Source: Mortierella sp. BCC40632
Lineage: Eukaryota; Mortierellomycota; Mortierellomycetes; Mortierellales; Mortierellaceae
Assembly: GCA_011634665.1 (NCBI GenBank)
Contig: WAEK01000004.1
Coordinates: 3,040,001-3,104,000 of the forward strand
DNA: 64,000 bases
Reading direction: 5' to 3'
Made by a program: the position numbers and the translations under genes. The stretch's first letter is position 1. Each line of letters opens with the position of its first letter. The notes below the pieces were generated by a model. It worked only from the letters and a program-made list of their open reading frames with translations. It did no database searches and was not told the DNA's origin. Shown one piece after another: positions 59,673 to 64,000 of this stretch.

Positions 59673-59675
<3 letters not shown>

Positions 59676-62040
59676 AAAACGAAGATGTTAAGTCTATAAC
59701 TGAGAGGGAGAATATTGAGGGCAGGAAAGTGAAGCTGTGGAGAGGGGTGTTGTCATTAAAAGCTAGAGGAACGAAGGACCCTGTTAGTTAGGGATGGGAA
59801 TGTCTGTCAGAGGGTGGATAAAGGAGGAGAGAGAGGAGGGGGGTCAAAACTAGGGTGTAGGGCTGACAAAATGAAGAAAGAAAGAAAACAAAGAGAGAAG
59901 AAGAAGAAGAAACAAAAGAAAAGAAAAGAGATGGGGAAAAAGTGGACAAAGGCGTACCTGGATGTCAGTTGGGGGACGAGACACGGAAATTGCACGGGGC
60001 AACACGCAAAGAGGACGAAGAGTAAAAGAGTGAGAGAGCGAGAGAGAGATAGAGAAACACAAAAAGTATTAATAGCGGGTACATAGGCAGACAGACGAAC
60101 AGAGCGAACGACTGCAGCCACTGCTCGAGACACGTTCCGAGGCGAGACGAGCGAAGGCCGCGCCCACGACTTACTCTCAAGGGCTGTTTTGGTGGTCAGA
60201 GCAGAAGCCTAGAATACGTCGTGGATCAACCTACCAAGAAAACACAACAGTGAAAAAATGTACGAGGAGCACTCGTTAGAGATCCGTCCCTTTGCCACAT
60301 GGATCTGGTCGAGGCTTCCATCGATGCAATCAAACTCTCCAGAAAACCGAGGAGACTATCGGGACACAAAGTGAAGGCCAATCCATAGCCTTGGTTCTAT
60401 CTCGCTCTTGCTTGCACACACACACTCACTTTCTTTCTTTCTCTCTTTTTCTCTCTCTCTCTCCCTCTCCTCTCTGTGTGTATGTCCTCAGTCCCTCTCT
60501 TTCAGTTTGCAACCTGCGCTGCCAGATGACCGATCGCCAGCTGCAAAATGTTGCCCAAAAGTCATGAGTTCCGGCCAGGACTAGGTTAAAACCCTAGACA
60601 CCAACCTTTTCTATTTCTCGCTTTCTCTCACATACGCACATGCACACTACCGCCCATTTTTTTCACCCTCACTCTCCTCTTCTTTCTCTCAGTTTCTCTT
60701 TCCTTCTCGTTTGTTCTGTCTCCTTCTCACTTTCATTCTTTTGTCCTCACTCCTTTCTGGAACAAAGAGAGGAGATGACGTGGTAGTATGAGAGCACTGG
60801 GCAGTCTGGGGTGAGTGCAATGCTGCCTAGCGCCTCGAGATGTTTACTCTCCGTCTTCACGATTACAGAGGGGGGGGGAGCCTGGGAGAAGGGAAAGGGG
60901 AACAAAGATAATGAGAAGTAGAAAAGAGGAATCAAAGTGAACAAGGTGAAGAAGGGAGAGAGAGGCAGAAGTGGGAGAGAGCAATAATTATAGCACACTC
61001 AAACTCCCACGGGTCAAAAGGCGGAAGACCCGACAAAAAGCAAGAGCAGGTAAGACGGGCAGGTGTGTTTTTGCGTTCGTGTGTGTGTGTGTGTGTGTTG
61101 TGTGGGTGGGTGTGGGACGAAGAAAAAAAAATGGGACAGCAAGCAAGCAGGAGAGAAAGAGGTTCGGCATCTTCAGAAATAGAGTCATGGGCGGCGCTGT
61201 GCCTGAATCCGCCTCGGTAATCAAAACGTTAACACTGGCGCCCGAATCTCAGGAACAAAGTTTTCGAGTTAGCAAACACTCTTGTGTCCAGTCTGCCCTC
61301 AATCATGCGCACAGTAGCCAATCCATGCGTGCGTCTGTGTGTGTGTGCCTGTGCCTGTGTGCGCTTGTGGGGGAGAGGATGGCACCCATGAGAGCCGGCT
61401 CGTGCCGGGGCTCTGAGAGTCGACAGGTCAGGGCTATTCAAGGCGGGAAAGACGAGCAAAAAAAAAAACACACGACAAAGAGCCCTTACAACAACGGATG
61501 GCACTGCCCAAGAATCGAGTTTGGCTCAGCGATGAGGGAAAGAGTAAAATCTGGGCTGTCTAGCGATAAACGAGCTGCTCTGAGGATTGCGTCCAGGAAC
61601 AAGGTCAAGAAAGACACCCCCTGGCTGGAAGAGGAAGGTGGTGGCAATTGAGAGAGGTCCGAACAGAAAGAGTCGAAGTGAAGAGCTCACAGAGGTGGGT
61701 CTCCTCGGGCGTTTAAATAATTATGACCAAGAGAGGACCGAGGACAACGGGGCCCAAAGCGCATCGAGATGGAGGAAGGGCCCTTTGGCCATGGGAAAAG
61801 TATATGTACACTTGTTTTCGTTCTCACTTCCCCTGGCTTTGCCTTGGCAGAACTGATCGTGCGCAGTGTAGAGGAGTAATAGGGGATGTCCAATTGCGCA
61901 AGAGACGAGAACATTCGTTATGCACTCGAGGGCTGCTACTCGGACATCCGATCCGGAGCAAGACCTATTCTGCCTGCATGGACATAGAAGATATGACCAA
62001 GAAGGTGTTCTCTATTTCTGGTTCGGTGGTCGAAATTCGG

Positions 62041-62075
<35 letters not shown>

Positions 62076-63687
62076 CCCGCACTTGTAGACCGAAGACAAA
62101 CCCACCCACCCACCCCTTCCCTTTGGCTTTTGGGCTTTGTTCATTTCCTGGGCATGCGAAGAGATGAGATCTGGACAAGTTGCCCGTCTGCGGAGGACAA
62201 ATGCCCGATGACATGGTAAACACTACCGCCGTGCCATGCCAAGCTCAGATAAGATCCAGGTAGGCCCATTGCCTCCGTTGGCGTGGATATACAGCCACAA
62301 CGAAGGCAAAAGAAGAAAAGAAGAAAAAGAAAAAGAAAAAAAGGTATAAAACGTAAACTGATAATGACAACTCCCAGGAAGTAAGGAAGCGAAAAACAGC
62401 GGATCAGCTCAGACCCCTTAGGACAAAGCATTCCTAAAGCAGATGCGTGTGGTTGGGCTGTGGTCAATAGGCCTCGCTTTGAACAGGGCCCTGAAAGAAA
62501 TCCTTCGCCGCAGGGGTGGAGGAGAAAGAATCAGCCTGATAGGCCCAGCTTTGGCAGAGCGAGCCACGCACGCTGTCTGTTGCTCCTCATTCAGGTCTAA
62601 AATGTTGCCACGCCTCTCTTGCTGTTGTTCCCTCCTGACCGAGCACGTTCCTCGGCCTCGGTCCTCTCTGTTTTATCAGGAGCCCGCCACCACACCGGCC
62701 AGCTACACCGGCGTCAACAAAGGTGCAAGGTGTCCTGCACTGTTGAGGATCGGGATAGGTTGTTGCCCTATAAACCCCTTTGTGAACCTGACCACAGCTG
62801 TCTAGAAGCAATGGAAGATCGATTGGCCTATGCCTATGCGAGACTCGGCCGTGGTCGAGGGGGAAGAAACGGCCATGCGAATCTTTTGTCGGCTAAAAAG
62901 GCTGGCTTACCAAGTGTTCTTTCTATCAGACACAGTCTGGGAGAACAACGCGCGGCCAGCTGGGACACAGGAAAAGGAGACGGGAGAAGATTCGTGTATC
63001 AGGGTCGGATGCTCGGAAGAAGAGGAATAATGCCGGCTGGTCCCAAGGGGAGAAGGGGGAGGAAGGGGGGGAAGTCGGGAGAGAGAGAGAGGCAGAAAGA
63101 GAAAGGAAGAAGGAGAGAGCAGCAGAGACGACGACGATGGTGAGGTGTGGGCTGAAGCTGGAGTGATGGGTGGATCGTTGGAGGAGTGGAGTGAATGAAG
63201 TGAAGCCCTAGAGGAAACGAGTTGGCTGAGGGCTGCAGGTGGGTGGAGGAGAGGAAGGAAAGGGGAAGGGGGAAGGCACCAAAGAACCGACAACCAACAA
63301 AAGAAAGAAAGAGAAACGGTGGTCAAGAGAATTTTATGAAAGAAGGCCAGTCAAGGATTCTCTCTGCGAACAGAGCGGCATCAGGCGGACACGCGCTCTC
63401 ATATCCACCCAATCCCTAGCACTGGCTCTTGCTCTCGTGCGCTCTCTGTCCACTTGTGTATTCAAAAGTCTATTGACACCTACCCGAAGGGAATCCTGGG
63501 ATAGGAACCAGGAGCAAACGACTGCAAGAAGGACTACCGGGGTGGATGGAGTCGGATGGTGAGAAAGTGGAGACGGTCGATAGATATGATGAGAGAGTCG
63601 TGCTGGAAGGCTGGGTGGTCTCCACTCCTGTCAAGACAAAGATAACGAGAGAAAGAAAAGAGAGGAAGAGAGGAAGAGAGAAAAAGA

Positions 63688-63689
<2 letters not shown>

Positions 63690-63735
<46 letters not shown>
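63690..63735. repeat. (GA)n tract near window end
   Basis: About 20 GA units inside a larger purine-rich block at 63640-63780. Confidence 0.85.
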
Positions 63736-63738
<3 letters not shown>

Positions 63739-64000
63739 ACAAAGAGAAGGAAAGAGAGAGAGAAGGAAAGAGAGACTGAGGAGAGGAAGCGAGAGGGAGC
63801 AAAGAGTGAAAAGAGGCCATCGCAACTCAAGCTCCATGCACCGAACGTGTGTGCGCCAACAGAGCCTATCGGGGCCATGACAAGGCCAGGGTCGTCGATG
63901 GAGCACCGTGTCCGTATCCAATCCTGCCCACAACATGCTGCGAACAAATGCACGACGGAAATTGCACGGAGAGAAGGCACGCTTGCCCTTCTCGCTGGGC

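Larger units (their letters stand above)
59303..64000. other. Gene-poor region to the window end
   Basis: It begins with the 5' flank of the mucin-like gene, with a (TTG)n run at 59617-59672. Further on are CT/GA blocks (60440-60470, 62048-62072, 63690-63735), CA/GT runs and T-rich tracts. Open frames up to 226 codons (60971-61651) translate to repeat-biased peptides with no recognisable domain. A TATA-like ATAAAC near 62768 has no clear gene behind it. I see no supportable gene in these 4.7 kb. Confidence 0.5.

Noticed and set aside
60971..61651. A 226-codon plus-strand ORF
   Set aside because: Composition follows GT, GA and A runs (poly-Val/Cys, Arg/Lys). No family resemblance, no splice or promoter support.

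Overview
The window is nuclear DNA of a filamentous fungus, most likely an early-diverging Mucoromycota, and my guess is Mortierellomycotina (Mortierella or Linnemannia type). The reasons are short GT-AG introns (mostly about 70-150 nt) in nearly every gene, a Rac GTPase, fungal-type glycogen synthase, PMT, ATG4 and RPS9/RPL21 genes, moderate GC content, and intergenic DNA full of (GA)n/(CT)n, poly-T and trinucleotide repeats. The species is inferred. I built the gene models by hand from ORFs, splice signals and codon phase. Each exon sum is a multiple of three.

Layout. 2-2008 (+): 3' part of a bHLH transcription factor gene that is cut by the window edge. 2615-8716 (-) and 13063-19595 (-): two paralogous genes for giant channel-like proteins, each with a beta-propeller, a TRP-type six-helix channel and a coiled coil. 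They share one exon plan. Between them, 10118-12918 (+), is a Ser/Pro-rich coiled-coil protein of unknown function. 21031-24896 (-): glycogen synthase. 28608-31957 (+): Rac GTPase. 33860-34902 (+): a secreted protein whose last exon encodes a dibasic site and a His-rich tail. 35660-41199 (-): a 1,619-residue ATG4 cysteine protease. 42452-43714 (-): a Nop6-like RRM protein. 44596-45558 (-) and 46177-47513 (+): the divergent ribosomal protein genes RPS9 and RPL21. 48278-52682 (+): protein O-mannosyltransferase. 53809-54147 (-): a doubtful small OB-fold-like ORF. 54337-56668 (-): a Bin3/MePCE-type RNA 5'-cap methyltransferase. 57365-59302 (-): a single-pass membrane protein with a mucin-like ectodomain. 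59303-64000 has no convincing gene.

How the genes fit together. This is ordinary euchromatin without operons. Three genes concern ribosomes (Nop6-like, RPS9, RPL21). Several others touch cell-surface or polarity biology: Rac, PMT, a mucin-like receptor whose Ser/Thr-rich stalk is a typical PMT substrate, and a secreted protein. Glycogen synthase and ATG4 are reserve and recycling functions. The parts most worth a second look are the propeller-TRP channel pair, the oversized ATG4 with an unrecognised N-terminal region and a C-terminal LIR-like motif, and the separately encoded His-rich tail after a Kex2-like site. No CRISPR array, rRNA, convincing tRNA or intact transposon was seen.
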